Assembly: GCA_036583965.1 (NCBI GenBank)
Contig: JAZBQD010000009.1
Coordinates: forward strand, 7,090,508-7,154,507
DNA: 64,000 nucleotides
DNA from: Prunella strophiata
Taxonomy: Eukaryota; Chordata; Aves; Passeriformes; Prunellidae
Direction: 5' to 3'
Part shown: positions 47,301 through 59,300 of the stretch, piece after piece
Layout: every line of letters starts with the position of its first letter
Position numbering within the stretch: the first letter of the stretch is position 1
Program-made: the position numbers and the translations under genes
Notes under the pieces: model-generated
What the model was told of the DNA's origin: nothing
Seen by the model: only the letters and a program-made list of their open reading frames with translations
The model's database searches: none

Positions 47301-50300
47301 GCAGCTGCTCAGTGGCAAATCCTTGTCCCATTTTTTAAAGCAATTCCTGATGTCTTTCCTTCTTTTTCTTTGTTCTGAGGAAGCCATAAAAAGCCTGTTT
47401 TTAACTCGAGGACTTCCCCCCTCCATGGGGAGGATCGCTGCCAGGGAGGTGGCCAGCTGAAATGACAACTTAGCCCAGTCAAACGAGCTGCCACAAACTT
47501 TCCTGCCTTAAAACCAACCACTTTGTTCCGAATTCCCCCGTGCTTGCCCTTGTGGGGTGCTTTTCCCCTGAAGACTCTGGATTTCTTTCCAAGCTTGTGT
47601 TGCTGGAGTGTGTATGGAGTATACCAGGTGTTTCTGTATGTTGGCCATTTGTTCTTTCCGATGTCCGATGGGAGTGAGCATGTCTGTGAATGACTAGAAA
47701 TGCATGGGCATGAATACAGCCAAATGGATTTTCTCCAAAAACAATTTAAAATGAATTGGGGGGAAAAAAAAAGAAAATAAACCAACCAAACAAAAAAACA
47801 AAACCAAAAACCAACCCAGAAAAGAGCTCGCTAGCAAAGAAAATGGAATGTAAGGCCAGTATGGAGCCAGCACAATGCTTCAATTGGGGAAAGAGGGTTT
47901 TGAGCCATTTAAAATTTTGGAGTGTATCCTAGAGGACTGGGGGGAAGGAGTTCTGTGTGTGTGTGCATGTCCCAGCAGTAGCCAAGGCCCTGCCATTCCC
48001 ATTTCTTTGCGGAATGGAGTTGACGGCAGCGATGCATGAGTGACCTAACGCACGAATGTTGTTAACTCTTTTGTTGAAAAATGAGAACTTACAGCTTAAC
48101 TGTGAATTTTCTGATGCACTTTCTCCTTTCTCTGCACTGTTCATTGCCAGAGCTCCAATAACAGCATGGTCATGGCCGGCAGGAAGGCTTGTGCTTCCGC
48201 TGCACCCCACGAAGCTGGAGTTTCCCAGCTTCAGCTCTCCTCCCTCTCGGTGTGCCCCTTGGGGTCAGGGTGCCTGTGGGGCTGAAATCACAGGTCCCAC
48301 TGTTTGAGCTGGAATACGGGCAGAACTCGGTGGAGCTGGGAGTGTAACAACCTGGAGTGTCTGCACCACTCGGTCTGGGGAGAAAGCACTTTTTCTGCCA
48401 TGCCCTTTCAGTTTTCCTCCTTGCCCCTCTCCCCACCATAATCAACGTGCCAGTTTTTAATGTCCTGGCCCCTGTTGCCCCTCGGTGGCCAGAGAGCTCA
48501 GCCCTCACAAGGTGCTGGACTTTGTGGAGCTCCTCAGGTGAGACACCCAGCTCATATTTGCCCCCTACACAAGTAGGACATCTCTAAGCAGCCATGACCT
48601 TGGACACACTGACTTTGTGTCCATTTTTTTCTAAATTCTGCCCTTACCCTGTTGTAAGCAGAGAGCTTTAAATGCTCAGAGCGATTCCCCAGGATGTGGG
48701 TGCTGCCCACACAGGGCATTGTGCTTGAGGCCCTGTCTGTCCATCTGTCTGCCCAGCAATGGGGGGCTCAGGGCTGCTTCCCACTCCCCTGGCAAGGCAA
48801 GAACCAGGCAATGCTGCCTCAGCACAGGCAGAATTTCTGCTCATTCTTATGGAAAGGTAGGGTTTTGAGCCATTTGGAAAGGCCTCCTCTGAAGCTGGAA
48901 GCCTGGAGTGAAGGTTAAAATAAGGAAAACATTCCAGTCACAAATGAAGAGTGATAAGAAAATACTTGGCCCATGATGCAGCAGGTAAATTATTTTACAG
49001 GCTGGAAATCCTTCCCTGAAGGCCTGTGTGGGTTTTTAATTGTGGCCTTAGCAGATTTGGTACAAGAATAGGTAACACTATTGTTCCTTTTTCTGATAGT
49101 GCTCAGTCCCTGAAAATGAGTTTTGCTTGGCTGAAGCCAAAGCCTGGCTGCACCAGAGCGCCAGCCACTCCTGCATCCTGCCAGGTGCCACAGAAAAAAG
49201 CTTTCTACATTGCCATCACCAAGGAGCTCTGCTAGTCCAACTGCCTCCTTCCCTCTTGGAAATGCCCTACTTAAAAGTGCAGCTAATAGTGACTCCGTTC
49301 CTCAATCTATTTTACAGCTCCCATCCTTGGGGCGGTTGAATAAAACATCACAGCGCTGCCTGCGCGCGCTGCGGGTCTGCGCAGCGCCGCCGCGCGCGGC
49401 ATGAAACGGAATCCCTAATTGCTTATTTAGAGCCTGAGATGGGAGCTTTTCCTTAAATGCTGGATGTAGCGTGGGAGCCCACAGAAACCTAAATATACCC
49501 AGGGTGCCTGGTCCTTGTGTGAGCACCTTGTTGAGCTGCAGGACGCACTCACCGTGCCAGCTCTGCCTGCCAAGGATTTATCATTTCCAGGGAAATGGAG
49601 CAGAGTGAAAAGTTCTCTTTCATTTCTCTGACAGTAGTGGCAGACTTCGAGTTCATCCCCTCAGAAGTGAAAAGAAGGGGCTTTAGTGGCCAGTATGAAA
49701 GTTTAATGAGAAAAATCAAGAAGTAATTGACCACCTATTTAAATGCCTCACAACAGGTTTTAACACTGGCCGGTGGCATTTGTGAGTGTTCCAGGTGCAG
49801 GGAGAAATGGAATTGTGGAATTGTTGCAAATTTTATTCTGAAAAGGATTATTTTTTTTTGCTTCATAAAAAATGCAACATTGCCCTTTTTCATCAGTGAG
49901 AAAATGTAGTTCCTTGAAAGGGAACTCTCTACAGAAGCAATTTTGGAGAGAGAAAAGTTGAAGGGCTCCTCTGCCAAGTGCAGCTTTGCATGGCCAATGG
50001 TTCTGTGAGTCAACTGTTATATTTATAGATCATTTATAGGAAAAAGGCTCCTGAAAATCTGAAAAGGACTCTCTGAAAGCCAAGAGTGGCACATAAGCAT
50101 ATTTCCTGCTATTTATCTAAATGGCTTCCCACTTCAGGAGGTAATACCAACATAGCTTCCTGGTGATTTAATGTATTTAAAAACCAGTCACTGAAAATTA
50201 GTTTCATTTTTAAAGGGCAGTGTATATATAAAAATATACATATTGCTGCACTGCAGTGGGGCCAAGTTTGCACATTGACCATACTGCACTCACAGCTTGG

Positions 50301-53300
50301 CTATTTAACAGTCAGTCAGTTCTGGTAGCAGTTCATGAGCTGACAATCCCAGGTTCCCCAGTGCCTAGGGATGCGGGATCTCTTCATGGGAATTTTTTTT
50401 CTTTGCTTATGCATTTGCTTTTAGTGGCCAGCAGCAAGAGTGAGTCCTGGAAGTCGCAGCCCACAGGGTAACATTGCCCCACCCCACATTTCAGTAAGTC
50501 TGGGCGGCCTCCCGGCACTGGTTTGCCCTGTCACTGGTGCTGAGATGTCCACCCCTGGAGATGCTCTGCCTGCAGACCCCAGCACTTCCTCCGACTCCCA
50601 AACCAAGCAGCACTTATGCCCTCACAGACAGCACTGGCTGCCTGTGGTGGCCATGACCACATGCCTCCCTGATTGCTTTATAGCTTTGAGGACAGATACT
50701 TTTCCCATAAATCCATCACATTTGGGCAAATGAAAAAAAGCCGGTTTGTCCAACAGTTTGGCAGAGGACACAGCCCACAGCCTGCAAACAGGCCATGACA
50801 TGCACTGCGCAATATTCATATTCTGTCATTGGTAAATGTCCTGACTTGTCACCATGACCAAAACTAATTGGATTGGGTGCAAAATTGGAGGCAAGTTTTC
50901 CATTGCTCTCTGTATGCAGGACTGAAACCAGCCTGGACTAAATTGGGAAATTGTCCCCATGACGGCCGAAAGGCAGAGTGTGGGGGCTCAGCATGCTGTT
51001 ATGAGTGGTCTCAATGCCATGTTTCGTGTGCCAACAGTGTAGAGCGAGGAGCATTTCTGTCTGTAATAAAGGCCACGATTGCACTGGTGTCACACGATGG
51101 CTCTGCCCGCACCGGCAGACGGTGGCAAGTGACTGACGCATTCTCTTTTTCCCCCTCAAGAAATTCATCCTCAGTTCTTAAGTGTGTTGTTTTTTGTCGC
51201 TTGAGAAACGCAGAGAAAAACGAGTCTGTTTTTACTTGTAAGGCTTTACTCAGTTGCCCAATTCGGCCGAGGAGCTGGACTATGGGGATCTCTCAGGTAA
51301 GGGCTAGTCCGTAGGTAACCCGCTGCTCTCCTTCGCTAGACACTGGTTCCACTCTGATTTCTGCATCTTGGCCATGTTGCATTGTGCAGTCGCTATGGTG
51401 CAGCCATTCCCCCCATGCTCTTGCAGCTTGGAAGTGCACTCCTTTCTGTTGGGGTTCTTCTTACTTTTTTTTTTGTTGTTTTTTTTGTTTTGGTTTTGGC
51501 ACCCATTTCTGTGTGGCATCCTCGGGGCAGGAGGTGCAGGGCACCAAGGCCAACCATTGTGGTTCCCTCCTGGCTGGGATTTTTTGAACACTCAATTGGA
51601 GGCCGGTTGAGTTGAATCTTTGTTTGTAAAACACTTGACTCTGCTGTGTTGTGTGAAACCCCCCTTTAAACAGGTGGCCAGCACTAACCCTTGGCTGCTC
51701 AGGGATTTCTCAACATACCAACATCAGATTGGCAGTAAAAAGGAGGTGGTTGTTTCATCAGTGAGGTCAAACCAAGTAAATGGTTCAAGCCTCTTTTTAT
51801 CCACACTGGACTGAAAGGGGCATAAATGCATCCTCATGGCTGGTCCTTGCCAATTAGTGCTGATTGAGATTAAAGCATAACAGCATCTTCTGTGGATGCA
51901 GTTGGGTGCATTTGGAGCAGAGCCTGTACCAGTGGTACAAACCTAAATCTTTGTTCTTCACATTTTCTTATAGAAATGCACCTATATTTTTTTTTGCCTC
52001 CCCCTTGCAGAACATCCCTGCAGACTCCTGGAACCTGCCAGGCTCTGTGGCTGCGTGAGGCTGCTCCCATGCAGGGTGCACAGTCCTGGCCATAGGGCAG
52101 GAACAGCCATTTGTCCCCCTGGGAAGAGCCCAGCCCAGGGGTTTGGAGCCCAGTGCTGTTCTTCTCAGGGGTTCAGCATGGAGCAAAAAAAATACGCCAA
52201 AAAAACCCTGAGTCCTCATCTTATTCCATCAAATGGTTCCTTCACCCAATCAAATCAGGAACATCTCATCCCATAAGCCACTACAGGTGTGCTGTGGCCA
52301 AGAGGTCAGAAATGATGGATTCATTCTGGATGTTGTCTAACATTGAGCAATGCTAACAATTATTATTGCAGGCCTGGGACAGATCCCATAGGTAAGATGC
52401 ACCAGGGCTCTGGTGAACGTCCCTAAGTGGATGGGGGAAATTGTTTTGCTTTAAGTTCTTTTACTTTTTAAAGTTCTGTTTTTAAGGAAAAATACACTTT
52501 TTGGTGAATGAAGAGAAGAACCTGAAAAAATTCTTCAAAGGAATTGCCCAGAAGGGGTGTTTGCTTCCCAGCCTGTGCTGCCCAGAGGGTCTCACACCTT
52601 TCCCAGAGCACACAGCTCAGTGTAGTCCTTTTTCTGAGTCTGGAATGGAAGCCAAAATTTCCCCCACCTTTACAGAACGCAGCACAGGCAGAGCCACTGC
52701 CCACAGCAAGCACCTATCGTGTGCTGCCAAGCAGCCTTTTTTGAGCATCTGGTTTGGCTACTGATTTTTTCCCTAAGAATTGCAAAATTTTGTTTGTTGC
52801 TCTTCAGGTTACTCCTGCCTGCCCAAAGGGTGATCATTCCTGGTCAGGTGTGGTCAGGATCATACTGGGTCAGTATGGGGGTGGCACTAGAGAGAGCCCC
52901 AGGCCCCTTCTCTGCTACAGACAGAGTGGCCTCTGCCCCATAGTTTCAGGAGACTGAAAGCAGGTCACGTTCTTGGCTCTGGGTCAGCACATGGGGGCTC
53001 TCAGATGGGTGGTCCAGGTGAGTGCTGGAGTTGAGCTCTCTGTCAGGAATGCCGCCGTCCTGCTCCAGCCAGAGTGGGCACTGGGAGCCCTGGGCACCCA
53101 CCTGGGGGATGCAGGGCACGGGCCCACCCCCAGAGGGGACCCTGGCGTGGCGGGCATGGGGGCTGCTGCTGTGTTTGCTCAGTGTGCTGTTCCTTCCAGG
53201 TACATCTGTCCCGCCCACAGCTTCAACCGAGGCTCTGCCGACTGTGCAATTAAGTAATGCATCCCTTGCCTCCCGCCCAGGTAGCCTGAGTCCAGAGCCC

Positions 53301-56300
53301 TCCTCGCTCTTCCCGGCCCAGCTCTGTGTGTCTGTGCCTCTCGCAATCCTCCTCTTGTTCCTCACATCCTGAGCCCTTAGGGTACGGAGAGGGCTGGACT
53401 GGCACCTCTCAGTTCCTCATTCCAGCCTGGCACAGACCGGCAGGCAGGGTTCCTGCAGCACCAGGAATCGCAAGGGCAAACCTGAGCGTGTGTGTGTGTA
53501 TGTGTGTGTGTGTGTTGTGCACACCTGTGCATGCAGGTGCACACACACAGACACTGCCATGGGCTCCAGGGACCTGCCCCAGCACTGCCCGAGCTCTCCT
53601 GGCTCTGCTGCAGAGCATCAGCACCTCGTGTGGAGCAGGGAATGGTTCTCTGACCAGAAACAATCAGCACCTTTGCAGAGGGGATGCTGGTGGATCGATG
53701 GCCATCGGCTGCGAGCAGGGCTCCCTTCTCCAGAGAGGAGTCTGTGGAAGCAGCCAGTGCAGCTCTGAGCTCTGCCAGGGTGAGCACATTTATTCAAACA
53801 AAGCGCGTTATTTTTTATGAAGCGATCTTGAAATGGGTCGCTGAAGGGGAGCTTATTGATTGAAGAAGGATGAACTCCTCAAATTTCTCTGGTTTAAATT
53901 AGACCAAATTCAATTACAGTACGACAGGCAGGTTAACGTTGCTCTTTAACAGCCCCTCAATAAATTCGAGGAGGGGTAGCCTGCTCCATGCCATGCTGTG
54001 GGAATGAATAACATTATTGCTCATCCTGTCATGGACAGGCAGTGATTTCTGTCCTCCCATGTCGTGGCTAAGTGCTTTATAGTGTTCACAGAGTAACGGC
54101 AGCCTGTTCTTCCACCAGCACCCCCTGCCAAGTCCAACCTCTAGTGCTGCTCCGTCATTTCAGAAACTTTATTCCACAAAAGAATTTACTCCAGATTAAT
54201 TTGGGAGGTGTCAGTGCAATCCTGATGTTTCCTACCTCCAGGTAAAAGGAATAATTGGCTCACTAGGTTTTCAGGAGTGCTCAAGTGCCTTAAGGCCATT
54301 AAGCACCCAAATGGTGACCTGTGGGATCTTCAGGCATACTGATGTCATAATCATTTCATAAAGTAAACTGTAACCAGATTTAGAAGAGATCACTTGTTTA
54401 GGAATTCTTCAGAGCTGTTGGCATAGGTTTCCTTTCCCCTGCCATGATGCAGATGTTACCTGCACATCTGGGAAGCTCAGGAGCTTCAGTGGGGTCAGTG
54501 TGTATAAGCTTGCTCCTGCCCACAAGTTCAGCCCACACTGCCCTATGTCAGAAGCTTGACATTAATTCTCACCCAGAAATAGAAGGTAAATTTTTGTGCA
54601 AGTGCAGCAATAAATCCCCATGTGCCAAAAATAATGTCTTAACTACATTTTCATAAAAATCTCCCTCCGTTCTCTGCTTTTGCAGCAGAAGTGCACATAG
54701 AGGAAGGTCAGGCTATCCAGAGATTACCCCAAAATGTTGCAGTTGGGCTACAGAATGTGAAGCTGCAGGGAGATGAGGAGGAAGGACAGAGGTCAGGAGC
54801 ACCACACAGCAGGGGTTCCATAAAACCTTGGCTTTCCCACATGACAGCAGGAGAGGCTGCATCTCCCAGTGCTGCCTTTGCTCCACACCTCTGGCACTGA
54901 GCCAGGGGAGAGCCGTAATCGGCTGGGGAGGGTGCTGGAGCACGCAGGGAAGGAGCTGTTGGCAGCAGCAGCAATGTCAGGAGCAGTGCCAGCAGCATTG
55001 GAGAGGCGGGGCCGGCTCGTCCCGGCTGCAGGAGGTCCCTGGAAGGAGCCAGGGCTCGAGGATGCTCCTGTGTGCCCAGGGCTCCATCACCAAGGTGAGC
55101 CCAAAGCCGCCGCTCGAGCCTCGCGGGACCCGCTGCTGAGAGCGTGGGGAGCACTGAAGGTAAACGTGGAGTGGTTTGACCCAAATAGGTCTGAAGTTGT
55201 TAGTGTGGGTAGAAAGTGAGATGCTGCTGCTGACCAAAAGAGTGGAATATTCATAGATACATCTATATTTAAAGCCTCATTGAAATGGAATTGAGTGGAA
55301 CCTTTTCATTGAGAAGTTGGTAGCAAAGAAGTCTTCCCTCTGCTAAACCTCAGTGTAAGCACTGACCCAGACTGTCAGAGTGCTGCTCTTACCATCACCA
55401 ACATTTTTCTTGAGAGCTCCCAGAAAGCTGGTTTTAGCAGTTACATTGGCAGAAATGTTAGAAACCTGGAGATCATTAGGACATTCACTTCCAAAGCCCC
55501 CATAGCTGAGAACCTGCAGGTGTGAGTCGCAGATGATAATTATCAATACTTAGATGGACAATCCCCAGCTCAGCATCTGCTCCGTACTGCTCCTAACCTC
55601 TGGAATTAGTTCCTTAGTTTTGTGATGAGTAGGAACCAGTCCCAAACCCCTTTCTCTCCTGTCTATGTGCTGTTTTCTGAGCCGCACTTTTTGTTTAAAG
55701 GAAAACTTCAAGGTTGCCATTCCAGCAGTGTAATCACTATTTTGTTGATTACACAGTTGGTAAAAATAATCAGCAAAAATAAATTTCAAGCTACCAAAGT
55801 CTCTTCCTGGCTACCCTAGAAGAGGCTCTGGAGCACTGCTGCTACTGTACAGTGATCTGCACCGTGGGCAGACAGGCCTAGTGCTGCATCCCATGAAACC
55901 CTGGCATCTCCTGTTGTGGGGCACAGCCATGCCAGTCGCTCAGGGGGAGCAGCACAGCACATTTGAAAGACAAATTGATTTTTTTTCCTGCATGAGTTCA
56001 GCTCTGGCAAGTGGATTGTACCATTACCGCTGCAGTTTTCCTTTAAGGTGCTTTGGTGCCAAGCAAAGCATCGACCCAAAAACGGTTCAGCCAAGGTGCA
56101 CCGTAGCTGCAGAGTAGCCCTGAGGGGGCATGTTGCTGACAACATGCTGTGATGTCTGTTCCTTCCCTGCCCTTCCCTCCTTCTTTCTGCCCCACCCACA
56201 AAAATTCACAAGCAAACCCAAACCAAAACCCTAGTAGGAAAATTCCTGATGATTCGCTGGAGAAGCCAGGATCCAGCTTGCTCCAATATATATTAACATC

Positions 56301-59300
56301 CTAATGGGAAAGCTCTGCATGTATACATTTACTGCGCCCTGACAAGAGGGAATTAAATGTCAGAAGGATTTGTAGCATCTGTAATTGAATTGGTGCTGAG
56401 AAAAGCAAATCTTGAGGAAGAATAACATATTAGGATTAGCAAATAATGTGGCATTTTGTCAGTTCCTGCCATCTCAACTGTTCCCTCTTCAGCAATAAAG
56501 TTGTGATTTCTGGTTTAATCAGAGATAGGAGGCGGGAATAGCTTGGGTGAATTGGAGACAGCATTTAAAGCAGATTCCGGTTGTTAAGGTCAAGTCTCTC
56601 CTTGGCTTTGGGGAATTATTCCTTGTTCCACAGACCTGACACTCTGCTAATTACCAAAGAAATAGCGAAGGACAGGATGTGGAGGGGCTGTTCCTGTGCT
56701 GGTGGCACACAGACAGGTTTGCTGGGAGCAGTGTCGGAATTGCTGGCAGTGGGTTTGGGCTTTGCCATGCCTGCAGGCAGAGCTCTTGGTGCTGGGTCAT
56801 GCTGCCGGAGCATACAGGGTTTGATGAGGTGCTGGAGGCAAGGAGAGGAGATGCTGCAGGAGGAATGTTTTAGGCTATGTGTAAGGTTGAAGATGTATTT
56901 AGCCACATGAATAACAGCGTGAACTTGGGGCTGGCAGGGGTCTTCCTTCAGAGGAACAATTGAGAAAAACGGCCCTGCATGTCTCAGCAGAGGAGCTCAC
57001 ACTTAACAAATTCTGCTGAGCAAACCTGGCAAGGCTTTAGGCCAAAGTCCCTTCTCAGGGGAATCCTCACTCCCTGCTGTTGGCACAATTCCAGGCAAAG
57101 GGAAGACAAGAGGGATGTGTCAGGCATGAGGCTCTGGCACAGCCCCGTCTCCGCGCCAGTGGGTCCGGTGGGACAGTGTGGAGGCTGCCATCGCCTGCAC
57201 GAACACACGGCTTCATCTTTCCAGAACCTTAATTTATGATGATGAAGAAAAAATGCCTCTTGATGCAAAATCCTGCTGGAAGCACATTACAGAGCCATAA
57301 CTCAGCATGTTTATGCCCCTCAGCTGTTCCAGATGTCAACAAGGCACTCATCCGCCCAGGCTGGGATGCTGCTGGCTGCTCCGAATGCAACCGAGCGGAA
57401 CTGGGCAAAAGTTTCTAAAAAAATAAGGAAAAAATGGAGTGAAGCATGCCTGAAGCAGCTGCTTCAGCAGATGAGCCAGTTTAGTTGTTTTGCAGAGAGC
57501 AGGTTCATGGAGGCTAGATCAGCTGAGCTGTAGTGGCAATGGGAAGGCTGTGTCGGGTGGGGGCTCCCAGGATGCCCAGTGTGACTGGTTTGCCCCAGCT
57601 GTCACCCTGGGCAAGCAGCAGATTCTGTGCCTGGGCACGGGATCAGCTCAGCACCCCATGAGTGTCCATGGGCACCTTTCCCTCAGCATGCAGGGATGTT
57701 CAGCTGCTCACCACAGAGCAGATGCTGGGAAGTGATCACAGCATGATCTGTTCCCACTGGAGATGAGACAGAAGGTCCCCCTTTGCTGTGCTTTTGGTTT
57801 GCAGGGGAATAATCTTTTCTGGCTGCAGTTTCTACCTTATCAGCCAAGCTGCTGGAAGGGTCTCCACAGTGTCTTTCATCCCAGCATCTCTCTGCCCACA
57901 CTGGGGCTCCTGCTCTCAGAGGTTACTCAAAGGGGCTTTTTTTCTTAAATTGTTTTAATTAAAAGGCACTTTATGGTGCTCTTGGTCCCCAGTTATTTAC
58001 TTGGGTCCCTCAGTCCTTAATCTTGGAGCAGAATTGGAAATATCGATAGAAAGCGTAAATCCCAGCTGCTGCTCGAAAGCTTTGTATCAGGTCTCAGCTC
58101 AAAAGAGCCCCATTACCTTTAGCTGTCACGGATCTGTACGCTTGATCGATAAACTTCAAATATTATTAGAGGTGGAGGCTTCAGAGATTTGCTCTGTTCT
58201 TTGGAGGGAGACAGAGATAAATCTTTCTTAAAAATTGACTTGCATTTGCTCTCTCAGTCGTCCTGGCAAAACGCATTTCTCCGAGGTGTCCAGGCGGGCG
58301 CAGGCAGGGCAGATTTATGGGCCATGTGCTTCTTGTAGTGAAAGATTTAAATGGTAAATCCTTCACATATGACTTCACAAATCATGTAAAGTTAAAAGAT
58401 TTTTACCGTTTCTGTTGCTGCTGTGCTTAAATTGTAAGGTATGGCCAGTAAATCATTTTAATAGAGGTGTCGCGCTTGACTCACTAAAAAAAAGAGACAA
58501 TGGTTTAGCTTCTATTCCAAAATGTTAATGTATTAATCAGCGGGAGAATAATTGTTTTTTACTGCGTTATAAATCTCAGTTGCCATTAGGATTGCAGCGA
58601 GGGTTGATGTAGCTGCGTTCTTAAATTAAAATTGTTTACACTGCTATACATTCCATTTTACATGGCCATAGCTCATCCGGGGTTCATTCCGGAGCTGTTC
58701 CTCCACCACATCAGTCATACCTCTCCCAGGTGACGGCATCCTGAGGGAGAGGTACTTCTGAAAGGAAACTAATTGTGTGGTGAGGAGTTAAATAAACGCA
58801 GTAAAGCAGTCGAAGGCACTGTACAGTTACTGCTTACTGTCAGCCTTGGACTGGGTATTAGCTTTTGGGTCAGGAGTGCTGCGTCCTTGTGGGTTGCATT
58901 GAATAGTAAGGGTGGGGGTTCATGGTGGAACCCAGTTCAGTCAGAGCAGAGGATGGTTGTAAACACATGTTCCATGCTGGGTGGGTTGGGTTTTGGGCAA
59001 GGAGTGTTTTGGGAAGTTGAAATGTTTTCAACAGGGCACTCGTTAATGACATTTCTCAGAGCAAACTATTCATATTCCTGTATTGTACTGCTCTTCTCCG
59101 TGCCCCATCCTCCAAGAAGGCTGAGATTTGGGGAGCACTATAGGGAAATTTCCCAAAATAGATCCCCACCAACAACTCCATGTGCCCTTCCTCCCCTCTC
59201 CCAGCTGTCTCCCACGTGCATAGTTATAGTGCTGCTGCTTTTAGCGGAAAATACCTCGCGAGTCGAGCCACCAGATCAGTTCGGCTCTGGACAAACCTCC

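Larger units (their letters stand above)
46053..51242 (+). other. CADM1: CADM1 intron 9
   Basis: A 5190-bp intron with weak donor gttggt and acceptor gtttttacttgtaag. It holds an A-rich stretch (47764-47822), a compact CpG-rich hairpin-forming patch (49345-49402) and a small AT palindrome (50221-50240). No exon was recognised. Confidence 0.92.
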
